Positions 51,287 through 61,561 are shown, counted from the stretch's first letter. The stretch: 64,000 nucleotides of DNA from Pandoraea anapnoica (GCF_902459765.1 NZ_CABPSP010000011.1:62001-126000); one strand, 5' to 3'. Numbers and translations are program-made. The notes: generated by a model from the letters alone, not told the origin.

Positions 51287-53402
51287 GATGCGATGGGTAA
51301 CGTCCTTGAAATGGCTGGCGATCACGATAGTCGCCATCGTGCTGGCATTCGCGGCGTTCATCACGTGGTTTGACTGGAACTACGCCCGGCCCTTTATCAA
51401 CCGGGAGGTGAGCACCGCGACGGGCCGCCCGTTTGCCATCCGGGGCGACCTCTCGCTGCACTGGCTGGCCCCGAATGCGCAGGCCCCGGGTCTGGGGCGC
51501 TGGCTACCGCGGCCTCGCCTGATCGCGAATGATATCGTGTTAGGCAACGTTGCGTGGAGTCAGGAGCCGAACATGGTCTCCGTCGGCCGACTCACGTTCT
51601 CCCTCGAATGGCTACCGCTGCTCGACAAGCGCGTCGTCCTCCCCGAAGTTGCGCTATCCGCGCCGAAGGTCGTCATCGAGCAACAGGCGGACGGTCGCAA
51701 CAACTGGACCTTCACTAAAGGCGCCGGCCAGCCGTCGCCGTGGAAATTCCGCATCGGACGTCTGATCCTCGAAGACGGCGTGGTGCGCGCAAACCTCGTG
51801 CCGCAGCAACTCGATCTGACGGCCAACATCGCCACCATCGACGGTCAGGCACCGTACGGCATCGGCGTCGCGCTGAAAGGCACGTTCCGCAAGGTCGCCA
51901 TCACCGGTAAGGGCCGGGGTGGCGACGTCCTCTCGCTCGAAGATTCGGGCGAGCCCTATCCGCTCGACGCGAGCGTGCGCATCGGCCGCACGCAGATCGC
52001 TGCCAAGGGTACGTTCACGAACCCAGCCACGCTCTCCGCACTCGACATGCACCTGCGTCTGGCCGGGCCGACCATGGCCGACCTTTATCCGATTACTGGC
52101 GTGCTGCTGCCGGAGACGCCGTCTTACGAGACCAACGGGCACCTGTTGCATACCGCCGGTGTCTGGCGCTACGAGCGCTTCCAGGGCAAGGTCGGCCAGA
52201 GCGATCTCTCGGGCACGCTCGTGTTCCGTCAACGCCAGCCGCGCAACATTCTGCAAGGTGCGGTCGTGTCGAATCAATTGCGTCTGGTCGATCTGGGGCC
52301 AGCCATCGGCGGACAGAATCCGTCGGGCGGTAGCGACCTGTCGGGCAAGCCGAAAGCGCCACCGTCCGACAAGGTGCTGCCGGTCGATCCGTTCAAGACG
52401 GACCGCTGGCGCGCCATCGATGCGGACGTGCAATTCACCGGCCGCAAGATCATCAAGGACAAGAGCCTGCCGATCGACAACCTCGTCACGCACCTCGTGC
52501 TGGACGATGGCGTGCTCTCGCTGCGTCCGCTGGAATTCGGCGTGGCAGGTGGGCGCATTACATCGACGCTCGTCCTCAACGGACAGGCCGAACCGATGAA
52601 GGTGGATTCTCAGGTCTCGCTGCGACATCTGAAGATGAAGCAGTTGCTGCCCGACGTCGATCTGATGAAGACGAGTGTCGGCGAAGTGAATGGCGACGCA
52701 GCCCTGACCGCTACCGGCAACTCGATTGCGGCGCTGGCCGGCTCGTCGAACGGCGAGATCAAGACACTCATCGACCGTGGCTCGGTCAGCAAACTGCTGC
52801 TGCAATACATGGGGCTGAATGTGGGCAACATCGTGCTGACGAAGCTCTTCGGCGACAAGCAGATCGAAATGCGCTGCGCCGCCGCCGACTTTGCCGTACG
52901 CGACGGCCTGATGGACGCCCGCACCTTCGTGATCGACACCGACGATACAAGCATTGGGGTGACGGGGCAGATCGACCTCAAACGCGAACATTTCAACCTG
53001 ACGATCCGGCCCGAGCCGAAGCACTTCGGCCTGCTTTCGTTGCGCTCACCGCTGTATGTGCGCGGTACCTTCAAGCATCCGGACGTGGGCGTGAACGTGC
53101 CAACGCTGGTGGCCCGCGCGGGCGGTGCAATTGCGCTGGGCGTGCTCGCCCCGTACACCGCGCTCGTGCCGTTGCTCGAACTCGGCCCCGGCAAGGACAG
53201 CCCCTGCGGCGAACTGCTGGCCAAGCTGCAACACCCACCAAGCCGCAACCCCGCCAACGTCAAACCGGTGCCCGACGCAAATGGCACCAGCACCGGCACC
53301 GGATCTGGCAACGCATCCGGCAGTAAGACCGGTGGCCGGGGGCGCGCCCATCAGTCGTCACCGCCGGCCGCCGCCGTCGGCTCCGGGAGCGAGAAGCCCT
53401 GA
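51285..53402 (+). CDS. AsmA-family inner-membrane/periplasmic protein
   Basis: Tandem ATG codons at 51285 and 51288 give 704-705 aa; the second places the single N-terminal membrane anchor (about 8-28) as usual. The AsmA N-terminal domain (about 30-180) is followed by a long repetitive beta region (about 180-590) and a G/S/T-rich low-complexity tail after about 660. AsmA-like proteins resemble VPS13-type lipid bridges and are thought to move phospholipid to the outer membrane or affect its assembly. It is divergent from tcdA with no intergenic space. Confidence 0.88.
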   Translation: MMRWVTSLKWLAITIVAIVLAFAAFITWFDWNYARPFINREVSTATGRPFAIRGDLSLHWLAPNAQAPGLGRWLPRPRLIANDIVLGNVAWSQEPNMVSVGRLTFSLEWLPLLDKRVVLPEVALSAPKVVIEQQADGRNNWTFTKGAGQPSPWKFRIGRLILEDGVVRANLVPQQLDLTANIATIDGQAPYGIGVALKGTFRKVAITGKGRGGDVLSLEDSGEPYPLDASVRIGRTQIAAKGTFTNPATLSALDMHLRLAGPTMADLYPITGVLLPETPSYETNGHLLHTAGVWRYERFQGKVGQSDLSGTLVFRQRQPRNILQGAVVSNQLRLVDLGPAIGGQNPSGGSDLSGKPKAPPSDKVLPVDPFKTDRWRAIDADVQFTGRKIIKDKSLPIDNLVTHLVLDDGVLSLRPLEFGVAGGRITSTLVLNGQAEPMKVDSQVSLRHLKMKQLLPDVDLMKTSVGEVNGDAALTATGNSIAALAGSSNGEIKTLIDRGSVSKLLLQYMGLNVGNIVLTKLFGDKQIEMRCAAADFAVRDGLMDARTFVIDTDDTSIGVTGQIDLKREHFNLTIRPEPKHFGLLSLRSPLYVRGTFKHPDVGVNVPTLVARAGGAIALGVLAPYTALVPLLELGPGKDSPCGELLAKLQHPPSRNPANVKPVPDANGTSTGTGSGNASGSKTGGRGRAHQSSPPAAAVGSGSEKP

Positions 53403-53699
53403 CCGATTCGCGTTGCATGGGCGTGGCACGGCCGACGGCACACAAAATACGAAGCAATGCCCATGCCAACGTGATGGATTTGCCGTCGCCTTCCGGAGTG
53501 ATTTTCGGGACAGGGTGCGGCCCCGGACGGAAATACTTCACTCATTAAATATCAAGCACATAGCGCGAGATGCCCGTTCCACGGGGCGTTCGGCGGATCG
53601 TTGCGCGCGTGACGCGACAAATCGCCACGTGCGCAATTTCCCTAACTCTTCGCTATACTGTGTCGCAACCCCCAACGCACCAGACCGATTACGATCGTC

Positions 53700-54347
53700 G
53701 TGACCCAGACGCTTTCTCTCGCGGACCTGCGCAAAAATTACGCCCTCGGCTCACTTTCGGAGACCGACGTCGCGTCCAGCCCGTTCGACCAATTCCGGCT
53801 CTGGTTTGAGCAAGCGCTCGCCGCCCAACTGGCCGAGCCGAACGCCATGACGCTCGCCACCGTCACGCCGGACGGCCGCCCCGATGCACGGATCGTGCTG
53901 ATCAAGGGCGCCGACGAACGCGGGTTCACGTTCTTCACGAATTACGATTCGCGCAAGGGTCAGGAACTGGCGGCCACGCCGTACGGTTGTCTGCTGTTTC
54001 ACTGGATCGAGCTTGAGCGTCAGGTGCGTATCGAGGGACGTGTCGAGAAAGTGAGCGCAGAAGAAAGCGACGCTTATTACCACTCGCGCCCGGTGGGTTC
54101 CCGGCTTGGCGCGTGGGCCTCGGTGCAAAGCGCCGAAGTGGCCGATCGCACAATCATCGAGCAACGCGAAGCGGAGTTCCGGCGCCAGTTCGGCGACGCC
54201 CCGCCGCGCCCGCCGCACTGGGGTGGATACCGGCTTGTGCCGGAAACCATCGAGTTCTGGCAGGGTCGCGAATCGCGCCTGCACGATCGAATCAAATTTT
54301 TCCGGCTTGCCGATGGAGCGTGGCGCATCGCGCGCCTGTCCCCCTGA
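53700..54347 (+). CDS. pdxH: pyridoxamine/pyridoxine 5'-phosphate oxidase
   Basis: The 215-aa protein uses GTG 53700 and matches PdxH from end to end: [41 protein letters not shown] (about 50-90), [35 protein letters not shown], the family signature [16 protein letters not shown] (about 185-200) and the C-terminal RLSP. It oxidises PNP or PMP to PLP using FMN and O2. A 297-bp gap before it shows no other gene. It is followed after 115 bp by cfa. Confidence 0.95.
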   Translation: MTQTLSLADLRKNYALGSLSETDVASSPFDQFRLWFEQALAAQLAEPNAMTLATVTPDGRPDARIVLIKGADERGFTFFTNYDSRKGQELAATPYGCLLFHWIELERQVRIEGRVEKVSAEESDAYYHSRPVGSRLGAWASVQSAEVADRTIIEQREAEFRRQFGDAPPRPPHWGGYRLVPETIEFWQGRESRLHDRIKFFRLADGAWRIARLSP

Positions 54348-54462
54348 ACCTTGTTGTGTCGGCTACGCCGACGCGGTACGCCTGCCCGCCCGTTTGACGA
54401 GGAGACGTCACCGTGCCGACGGTACGGATGAAAGTTTTTTTGGTGACACTTGGAGCACATCC

Positions 54463-55683
54463 ATGTTGTGGGAGAAAAAACTCGAAAACTGGGTCAGCGG
54501 CGTCAAGACCTCTTCGAACCTGCCCATTCGCCTCGCGCTTTGGAACGGTCAGCAATACGACTTTGGTGCCTTCGACAACCCCAGCGTAACGTTGCGCATC
54601 AATGGCCCTGCGGCCATGACGCGTCTACTGAGTCCAAGCCTCGACAATCTCGGCGAGGCATATGTGAAGGGTGAGATCGATGTCGAAGGCCGACTGGCCG
54701 ACGTCATCGACATGAGCTACGCGCTCGCGGGCAGCAGTCTGACGACCATCGGTCCGCTTGAGCGTGCCGTGCGTCACTTCAATCACACCAAGAAGTCCGA
54801 CAAGCGCTCGATCGAGTTCCACTACGACGTGTCGAACGAGTTCTACCAGCTCTGGCTGGACAAGAACATGGTCTATTCGTGTGCCTATTTCGAAAATGGC
54901 GACGAAGATCTCGACACGGCGCAAGAGAAGAAGATCGATCACATCCTCACGAAGATCGGACTCCGACCCGGCCAGACGCTGCTCGATATCGGCTGTGGCT
55001 GGGGCGCACTGGTGATTCGCGCCGCGCAGAAGTTCGGGGCGAAGTGCCTCGGCGTGACGCTCTCGGAAAATCAGTTCGCACTGGCCACCGAGCGTGTTAA
55101 AAAGCTCGGATTGGAAGACAAGATCGAGATCCGCATTCAGGATTACCGCGACGTGGAAGGTCAGTTCGACCGGATTACGAGCGTGGGCATGTTCGAGCAC
55201 GTCGGGCGCAAGAATCTGAAGGACTACTTCGCGAAGATGGCTTCGCTGCTCAAGGACGACGGCGTCGCCATGAACCACGGCATCACGTCGACGGATCCCG
55301 ACAGCGGCGAGACGGCGATGGGTGGCGGCGAGTTCATCGACAAGTACGTGTTCCCGAACGGCGAGCTGCCGCACATCAGCCTGGCGCTGGAGTCGATGCA
55401 GCGCGGCGGATTGGAGGCGAGCGACGTGGAAAGTCTGCGCCGTCACTACGCCCAGACGCTCACGCTGTGGTCGGAGCGCTTCGAAGCGAACGCGCCGCGT
55501 CTGCGCGAGCTGGCCGGAGAAGAACGCTTCCGTGTCTGGCGCGTGTATCTTGCGGGATGCGCCTATGCGTTCGAGCATGATCACGTCTCGATCTATCAGG
55601 TCGTGTGCCGCAAGGCAGGGCAATCGGCGAAGCAGCTTCCGTGGTCACGCCGTTACATGTACGAGAATCGCAACAATCAATGA
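54463..55683 (+). CDS. cfa: cyclopropane-fatty-acyl-phospholipid synthase
   Basis: ATG 54463, with TGGAG upstream, gives 406 aa. An N-terminal lipid-binding domain (about 1-110) is followed by RSIEFHYDVSNEFYQLWLDKNMVYSCAYF (about 125-153), the SAM site LLDIGCGWGALVIRAA (about 172-187) and a catalytic region with MFEHVGRKN and GGGEFIDKYVFPNGELP. It methylenates cis double bonds in membrane phospholipids from SAM, protecting against acid and other stress. It overlaps the DUF72 gene by ATGA. Confidence 0.93.
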   Translation: MLWEKKLENWVSGVKTSSNLPIRLALWNGQQYDFGAFDNPSVTLRINGPAAMTRLLSPSLDNLGEAYVKGEIDVEGRLADVIDMSYALAGSSLTTIGPLERAVRHFNHTKKSDKRSIEFHYDVSNEFYQLWLDKNMVYSCAYFENGDEDLDTAQEKKIDHILTKIGLRPGQTLLDIGCGWGALVIRAAQKFGAKCLGVTLSENQFALATERVKKLGLEDKIEIRIQDYRDVEGQFDRITSVGMFEHVGRKNLKDYFAKMASLLKDDGVAMNHGITSTDPDSGETAMGGGEFIDKYVFPNGELPHISLALESMQRGGLEASDVESLRRHYAQTLTLWSERFEANAPRLRELAGEERFRVWRVYLAGCAYAFEHDHVSIYQVVCRKAGQSAKQLPWSRRYMYENRNNQ

Positions 55684-56819
55684 GTCAGATCGATCTGTTC
55701 GGCACGCCGCCTGACGATCCGCCGCCAGGCGTACGTGCAGGGCAGGTCGATGGCAAGTCCGCTTCTACTGCCGCAGCCCCCGTCTCCAAAGGTCGACGTC
55801 CGGATCAGCGTCCGGGCGGCGTCGGCGCGGCCGATCTCCCGCCTGAAGTGCAAGCGCTGGGCGAACAACTGCCCGGCAACATCCGTCTTGGCACCTCCTC
55901 GTGGTCGTTCCCCGGCTGGAAAGGCATCGTCTGGGACGACGATTACAGCGACACCAAACTCTCGCGTCAGGGACTCACCGCCTACGCCCGCCATCCCGTG
56001 CTGCGTTGCGTCGGCATCGACCGGTCGTTCTACAAGCCGATGTCGATCGTCGAGTACCAGAAGTACGCCGAGCAGGTTCCGAAGGATTTTCGCTTTTTGG
56101 TGAAAGCGCCGAGTGTCGTGACGGATGCCGTTGTGCGTGGGGAAAAAGGCGAAGGTCTCAGCACGAATCCGTGTTTTCTCGATGCGCGCATCGCCACCGA
56201 ACAGTTCGTCGCGCCGTGTCTCGCCGGGCTGGGGCCGAAGGCCGGTGTGCTGGTGTTCCAGGTGTCGCCGCTGCCAACCGAGCTGCTGCGCGACATCCCC
56301 TCGTTGATTCAACGCATCGAGGCGTTTTTTTCCGCCCTCCCCCCCTTACCTCAAGGCGAAACGCTTGGCGACGGAACGACAGTGCCCGGGCCATGCTACG
56401 CACTGGAGATTCGCGATGGCGCGCTGCTGACGCCGCGTCTCATGCGCACGCTGGGGCAATTGGGTGTGCGTTACTGCATCGGTCTGCACGCGCGCATGCC
56501 GCATGTGGAGCGTCAGGCCGCAGCATTGGCATTGCTTGATGAGATGGGCGCGGGACCGCTCGTTGTGCGCTGGAATCTGAACAGCGGCCATAAGTACGAG
56601 CAGGCGAAAGCGAAGTACGCGCCGTTCGACAAAATAATCGATCCCGATCCGACAACGCGCGACGTGCTCGCCGCATTGGCCACGCACTATGCGATGGCCG
56701 GGCACCCTGTCTACGTCATCGTCAACAACAAGGCCGAAGGCTCGTCGCCGTTGTCGTGCAAGGCGCTGGCCGAGCGCATTTCCGAGTTGTCGCAGACGTC
56801 AGAAACGACAATGGCCTGA
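55680..56819 (+). CDS. DUF72 family protein
   Basis: ATG 55680 overlaps the cfa stop (ATGA), giving 379 aa. After a low-complexity leader (about 1-60) it has the DUF72 TIM-barrel pattern: NIRLGTSSWSFPGWKGIVW (about 67-85), LTAYARHPVLRCVGIDRSFYKPMS, FRFLVKAPSVVTD, and a late VYVIVNNKAEGSSPLS. The family is widespread and of unknown biochemical function; a nuclease role has been suggested from its fold. Coupling to cfa suggests co-expression. Confidence 0.88.
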   Translation: MSQIDLFGTPPDDPPPGVRAGQVDGKSASTAAAPVSKGRRPDQRPGGVGAADLPPEVQALGEQLPGNIRLGTSSWSFPGWKGIVWDDDYSDTKLSRQGLTAYARHPVLRCVGIDRSFYKPMSIVEYQKYAEQVPKDFRFLVKAPSVVTDAVVRGEKGEGLSTNPCFLDARIATEQFVAPCLAGLGPKAGVLVFQVSPLPTELLRDIPSLIQRIEAFFSALPPLPQGETLGDGTTVPGPCYALEIRDGALLTPRLMRTLGQLGVRYCIGLHARMPHVERQAAALALLDEMGAGPLVVRWNLNSGHKYEQAKAKYAPFDKIIDPDPTTRDVLAALATHYAMAGHPVYVIVNNKAEGSSPLSCKALAERISELSQTSETTMA

Positions 56820-56868
56820 CCCGGCAATCACGCCGAGCTCAGGCCATTGTCATTCGAACGCGAAGTGC

Positions 56869-58062
56869 TTACGCGACGAGGTGCGCAATCGCGACGTCCG
56901 GATTCACGTCGGCGTCGTAGTCCACGCCTTCGATCTCGAAGCCGAACAGACGCAGGAACTCGTGCTTGTAACCCGCGAAGTCCGTCAGTTCGTACAGGTT
57001 CTCGTTCGTCACCTTGTCCCACAGCGCCGAGACTTCGCTCTGCACATCCGGCGACAGTTCCTTCTGGTCGGTGCGCACACGACCCTCTTCGTCGAGCAGC
57101 GGCGAAGCGTTGTACAGGCTGTCTTTGTACAGACCGTAGATCTGTTCGATGCAACCTTCATGCGTGCCCTTGGCCTTCATGACCTTGAACAGCAGCGAAA
57201 GATACAGCGGCATCATCGGGATCGCCGAGCTGGCCTGCGTGACCAGCGCCTTGAGCACGGCAACGCGCGCATCGCCACCGCTCAGGGCGAGCTTCGCACG
57301 AATGCCCAGCACCTTCTCGTCAAGATCCTTCTTGGCGGCGCCGATGGAGCCGTTCCAGTAGATGTCGTGCGTGATCTTCTCGCCGAGATACGTGAAGGCG
57401 GTCGTCTTGGCGCCCGGGGCGAGCACACCGGCGTCGGCCAGCGCGTCCATCCACATCTGCCAGTCTTCGCCGCCCATGACGGCGACCGTGTTCTCGATCT
57501 CTTCCTGCGAGGCCGGTTCGAACACCGACTCCTTAACGACTTCCTTGTCCGTATCGATGCCGCGCAGCGTTACCGACTTGCCGACCGGCTTGAGCACCGA
57601 GTTGAATACCTGCCCCGTTTCCGGATGCGTACGGCGCGGCGCGGCCAGGCTATACACCACCAGATCGACCTGACCGAGATCGTTCTTGATCGTCTCGATG
57701 GTCTTGGCCTTGATTTCCTTGGAGAAGGCGTCGCCGTTGATGCTCTTCGCGTAGAGGCCCTTTTCTGTGGCGAACTTGTCGAAGGCTGCGGTGTTGTACC
57801 AGCCCGGCGTGGCGGGCTTGGTCTCGCTGCCTGCGCGCTCGAAGAACACGCCCAGCGTGTCGGCGTTGCTGCCGAAGGCGGCCGTAATCCGTGCGGCCAG
57901 ACCGTAACCGGTCGACGCGCCGATCACGAGCACCTTCTTCGGGCCGTTCGCGATCGGGCCTTGCGCCTTCACGTATTCGATCTGTTGCTTGACGTTGGCT
58001 TCGCAGCCGACGGGATGGGTGGTGACGCAGATGAAGCCGCGCACGCGTGGCTTGATGATCAT
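56869..58062 (-). CDS. fabV: enoyl-ACP reductase FabV (trans-2-enoyl-CoA reductase family)
   Basis: ATG 58062 follows GAGG and gives 397 aa, the FabV length. It has [21 protein letters not shown], the NADH-binding [22 protein letters not shown] (about 42-63), [15 protein letters not shown] and the diagnostic Y-x8-K pair in [10 protein letters not shown] (Y235, K244). It reduces enoyl-ACP in type II fatty-acid synthesis. FabV enzymes of related bacteria are poorly inhibited by triclosan. The gene stands alone. Confidence 0.94.
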   Translation of the reverse strand: MIIKPRVRGFICVTTHPVGCEANVKQQIEYVKAQGPIANGPKKVLVIGASTGYGLAARITAAFGSNADTLGVFFERAGSETKPATPGWYNTAAFDKFATEKGLYAKSINGDAFSKEIKAKTIETIKNDLGQVDLVVYSLAAPRRTHPETGQVFNSVLKPVGKSVTLRGIDTDKEVVKESVFEPASQEEIENTVAVMGGEDWQMWMDALADAGVLAPGAKTTAFTYLGEKITHDIYWNGSIGAAKKDLDEKVLGIRAKLALSGGDARVAVLKALVTQASSAIPMMPLYLSLLFKVMKAKGTHEGCIEQIYGLYKDSLYNASPLLDEEGRVRTDQKELSPDVQSEVSALWDKVTNENLYELTDFAGYKHEFLRLFGFEIEGVDYDADVNPDVAIAHLVA

Positions 58063-58241
58063 GGAAACCTCGTTCACAAAATTCGGTGATGCCGGCTCAC
58101 CCGGCAAACACCGCGCATTGTAAACGAGGTCGGGCCGGGCCCGGCAGTTTGAGACCGTTTTGCCCGGCCTACCGCCCGATTTCCGGCCACATTCCGTTGA
58201 TCGGCAATGTCCGGTCGGACAGCGCCGAACGATATTCGGAT

Positions 58242-58274
58242 TATTCCGGTGCTATTCCGGTGCTATTCCGGTGC
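58242..58274. repeat. three perfect tandem 11-bp repeats at the end of an MFS gene
   Basis: TATTCCGGTGC occurs three times head to tail (58242-58252, 58253-58263, 58264-58274). The last copy encodes the C-terminal residues and stop of the MFS gene on the minus strand; the others are just downstream. Confidence 0.9.
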
Positions 58275-59837
58275 AACAACGACCGTACGGTCGACCCGCT
58301 TGGGGAACTGAATCTGACGAATGCGGCGCACCAGCAAAGCCGCTACGATAGCGGCCACGCCCGTGAGCAGCACGCCGGCGTGCACAGCGTTCACCAGCGT
58401 CTGACGTGCCGTTTCGACCAGCGGCAGGCCGTCGATGCCCATGGCACGAAGGTCCGTCAACAAGTCCGCGCGCAACGCCGGGTCGATCAGGATGCGCGGA
58501 TCGAGGGCGCGCGCCACCGCGTGTGCTGCGGGCGTGCCGTCGTAGCTTGTCACGGCACCCGCCACACCGCGTGCGTACCAGTGATTGACCAGCGTACCCA
58601 CGATGGTCGTACCCAGCATGCCGCCGACCATCCGCGTCGATTGCAGCAGCGCGGTCGTGATGCCGAAGCGCTCGCGCCCGGCGATCTCCTGCCCGAACAC
58701 GTTCATGTTGTTCAGAATGAAGCCGATACCGATGCCCGCGCAGGCCATCGCCAACGCAAGCAGGCCATGCGGCGTCGTGTTGTGCGCCAGCCCCACACCC
58801 GCCGACGCTACCGCCAGCAGGCAGAAGCCAATGACCAGCATGTTCGTCGGTCGCGCGAGACGCACGACCACCGGCGTGTTGATGAAACTGCCCAGCGCAA
58901 TGCACGCCGCAATCGGCGTCGCGATCAGCCCGGCGGCCTGCGGGCTGAGGCCGAACCCGCCCTGCAACAACAGCGGCGCGAAGAAGATCAGCGAATACAT
59001 CACAAAGCCGATCAGCACGGAGAGCGTGAACAGCACCACGAGCTGCGGGTGCCGGAACATGTCGAGCGGCACGATCGGATGCGTCGCGCGCCGCTCGGTG
59101 CGCAGCAACGCCCAGAAGCCGATGGCGACAGCCGCGATCAGCGCGAGGTTGACGAGTGACGCGCCGTGCTCGGGCACGCTCTCGATAAACACCTGAAAAC
59201 CGCCAAGCACCACCGCGATCCAGAGCGCGCCGCGCCAGTCGACGCGAACGTCACCCTTATGGGCCGGGGGGAATTTCGGCAGATAGCGCCAGACGAAGTA
59301 AAGCGCCGCCAGCCCGACCGGCAGGTTGACGAAGAAGGTGGACCGCCAGCCAAAATGCTCGGAGAGCAGACCGCCCAGCGACGGGCCAGCCGCCGTACCG
59401 ATGCCATAGGCCGTCGTGATCACCACCTGCCAGCGAACGCGCGAACGGGCGTCCGGAAAGAGGTCCGGGACGGACGCGAACGCCGTGCCGACCATCATCC
59501 CGCCGCCAATGCCCTGCAGGCCGCGTGCGAACACGAGGAATGGCATGTTGGGGGCGAGGCCGCACAGCAGTGAGGCGAACGTGAACGTCAGCACCGACGC
59601 GATGACGAACTTGCGTCGACCGAAGTAATCGCCGAGCCGCCCAAATACCGGCACGGTCACGACGGAGGCCAGCAAGTAAATGCTCGCAATCCAGGCGTAA
59701 TACTCGAAACCCTTGAGCTCGGCGACGATGGAGGGAAGTGCTGTACTGACGACGGTCTGGTCGAGGGCGACCAGCATGTTGACGAGCGCGATGCCGATCA
59801 TGGCCATCAACGCATCGCGGAAAGGCAGGGGGCGCAC
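58263..59837 (-). CDS. DHA2-family MFS drug efflux transporter
   Basis: The 524-aa protein has 14 hydrophobic segments. Motifs are MLVALDQTVVSTALPSIVAELKGFEYYAWIASIYLLAS (about 21-58), GRLGDYFGRRKFVIAS, ARGLQGIGGGMMVGTAFA and GPSLGGLLSEHFGWRSTFFVNLP (about 155-177). It exports toxic organic compounds by proton antiport. No fusion protein or regulator is adjacent. Its stop codon lies in an 11-bp tandem repeat. Confidence 0.92.
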   Translation of the reverse strand: MRPLPFRDALMAMIGIALVNMLVALDQTVVSTALPSIVAELKGFEYYAWIASIYLLASVVTVPVFGRLGDYFGRRKFVIASVLTFTFASLLCGLAPNMPFLVFARGLQGIGGGMMVGTAFASVPDLFPDARSRVRWQVVITTAYGIGTAAGPSLGGLLSEHFGWRSTFFVNLPVGLAALYFVWRYLPKFPPAHKGDVRVDWRGALWIAVVLGGFQVFIESVPEHGASLVNLALIAAVAIGFWALLRTERRATHPIVPLDMFRHPQLVVLFTLSVLIGFVMYSLIFFAPLLLQGGFGLSPQAAGLIATPIAACIALGSFINTPVVVRLARPTNMLVIGFCLLAVASAGVGLAHNTTPHGLLALAMACAGIGIGFILNNMNVFGQEIAGRERFGITTALLQSTRMVGGMLGTTIVGTLVNHWYARGVAGAVTSYDGTPAAHAVARALDPRILIDPALRADLLTDLRAMGIDGLPLVETARQTLVNAVHAGVLLTGVAAIVAALLVRRIRQIQFPKRVDRTVVVAPE

Positions 59838-60283
59838 GGCAGACTACCTGAAGACTTCATGGAGGGGAGCCGCCATTTTATGCGAAAAATAATGAATATA
59901 TGAACGGTTATGCATGACGCGTATTTCCGGCCGGAAGCCCCCGGTATGCCTTGTTCTACGTCGATCCCCCTCCTCCTGTCATGTCGCGAAGTCACCAACG
60001 AAAAAATTCAACGAATATCAATAAAAAATTCAACCAAGGCCCGATCCACGACTCGCATTGCCACCTCGTCCCCTCAAATCGGGGCGTTGTCCGACACCTC
60101 TTTCGGACGCTCCACAACCCCGCATCACCTCGCGGCGGGCATCATCGATGTGTCCTGACCGGGCGCGCACCGCAGTAAATGCGTCAATTCCGGGCGCATA
60201 CGCCAAAACCGCGCTTTAACAACGGCCGCACCATCGCTCGACGCTTCGGAAAGCGTCGTCGTCACATTTCTGGAGATACGCCC
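59838..60283. promoter_or_regulatory. 446-bp divergent intergenic region with a 12-bp direct repeat
   Basis: The gap is AT-rich near 59875-59915 (likely MFS promoter) and at 60000-60035, where AAAAAATTCAAC occurs at 60001-60012 and 60023-60034, two helical turns apart. No credible gene was seen. Confidence 0.5.
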
Positions 60284-60634
60284 ATGAAACATCGCCCTGC
60301 GCGCGAAGACTACCGACGCTGGCTGAACGCACAACGCGGCGAGACATCGGCTCACGCACAGCAGGCGGCTCAGACAACGGCCGCACTTCCGGCACCTCCC
60401 GCGACATTGCCTAATGCCGGGTATGTCGTCTGGTTTTACTCAAGCCTCACCTATCTCGATATTCGTTTCGATCACCACCAGTTCGCCATCGTCACGCAGC
60501 AAGTGCCCAGCCCGGCCGAAGCGTTCTACTTCGATCACTTCGACGCCGCCTATGGGCATGCGGCAGACGTGGGCGAGCCGTGCCTGATCCTGTTCGCTTC
60601 GGCGACAGGTGGCGCGGCAAGCGTCGCCGGGTAG
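60284..60634 (+). CDS. small hypothetical protein, 116 aa
   Basis: ATG 60284 follows a TGGAGA ribosome site at good spacing, favouring this start over the longer frame from 60179. The first ~45 residues are charged or Q/A-rich (MKHRPAREDYRRWLNAQRG); the rest has a compact pattern with VVWFYSSLTYLDIRFDHHQFAIV and EPCLILFASATGG. There is no signal peptide and no family I can name. Its reality rests on the start context and composition. Confidence 0.55.
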   Translation: MKHRPAREDYRRWLNAQRGETSAHAQQAAQTTAALPAPPATLPNAGYVVWFYSSLTYLDIRFDHHQFAIVTQQVPSPAEAFYFDHFDAAYGHAADVGEPCLILFASATGGAASVAG

Positions 60635-60794
60635 ATGCGGTAGACGTTCGAGGGGTCCGCGGGCGGACACGATGTAGACCGGTCCCGCCTGCGTCATTCT
60701 CTGACGCATCGGACGATCTCGCGAGCGCCGCGCCCCGTCGGGCGATTGCGTTACGGCAGGGCAGGACGCACAGCGCTCGACTTGGTCCGCCAAC

Positions 60795-61367
60795 TTATGC
60801 CGCCGGCTTCAACCGGCGGGCGAACTTCTCGCGGAATTTCTTGAGCTTCGGCGCGACGACATAGGCACAGTAGCCCTGGTCGGGATGCTGACGGAAGTAG
60901 TTCTGGTGGTACGCCTCGGCGGGCCAGAACGTCTGGGTCGCGACAACCTGCGTAACGATGGGATGCTGGTACGTCATCTCCGCCATCAGCTCGGCAATGA
61001 GATGTTCGGCAGCCGTCTTTTGTGCGTCGTTGTGATAGAAGATTGCCGAGCGATATTGCGTGCCGACATCGTTGCCCTGACGGTTGAGCGTAGTCGGATC
61101 GTGGATCTGGAAGAAGACGATCAGGATTTCTTCGAACGTGACGACGTCCGGGTCGTAGGTCACTTGGACCACTTCCGCGTGGCCCGTGTCGCCTTCACAA
61201 ACCTGCTCGTACGAGGGATTGTCGACATGGCCGCCTTCATAACCCGAGACGACAGACTTCACGCCGTCCAGTTGCTGATAGCAGGCTTCGAGACACCAGA
61301 AACAGCCGCCGGCCAGCGTGGCGACTTCGGTACGGGTATCGCTCAGGGAGTTCGTCTGCTCTGTCAT
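60795..61367 (-). CDS. msrA: peptide-methionine (S)-S-oxide reductase
   Basis: ATG 61367 follows GAGGT and gives 190 aa. The catalytic GCFWC motif is at residues 21-25, followed by LEACYQQLDGVKSVVSGYEGGHVDNPSYEQVCEGDTGHAEVVQV and the late YHQNYFRQHPDQGYC, which includes a probable resolving cysteine. It repairs methionine S-sulfoxide in proteins using thioredoxin. The gene is a single unit after hutG. Confidence 0.95.
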   Translation of the reverse strand: MTEQTNSLSDTRTEVATLAGGCFWCLEACYQQLDGVKSVVSGYEGGHVDNPSYEQVCEGDTGHAEVVQVTYDPDVVTFEEILIVFFQIHDPTTLNRQGNDVGTQYRSAIFYHNDAQKTAAEHLIAELMAEMTYQHPIVTQVVATQTFWPAEAYHQNYFRQHPDQGYCAYVVAPKLKKFREKFARRLKPAA

Positions 61368-61440
61368 CTTGACCTCGCTTGTCGACTGCGATTGTGCGCA
61401 CTTGCGTCGGACCGGCATGCCGCAGTGCACCAAACAAATA

Positions 61441-61472
61441 GGGCGGGCGATCGAGAGTTCGATCGCCCGCCC
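61441..61472 (-). terminator. long hairpin between hutG and msrA
   Basis: A perfect 14-bp stem (GGGCGGGCGATCGA with TCGATCGCCCGCCC) has a four-base loop. On the minus strand it is followed by TATTTGTTTGG, so it probably terminates hutG transcription before the msrA promoter. Confidence 0.7.
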
Positions 61473-61561
61473 TATTGTCGCGCAGAAGTCCCGCGAACGG
61501 CGCAAATAACCTTAGGCGTTGCGCGGGGCGTGACGTTGCGCACGCGCCGCAGCTACGCCGC

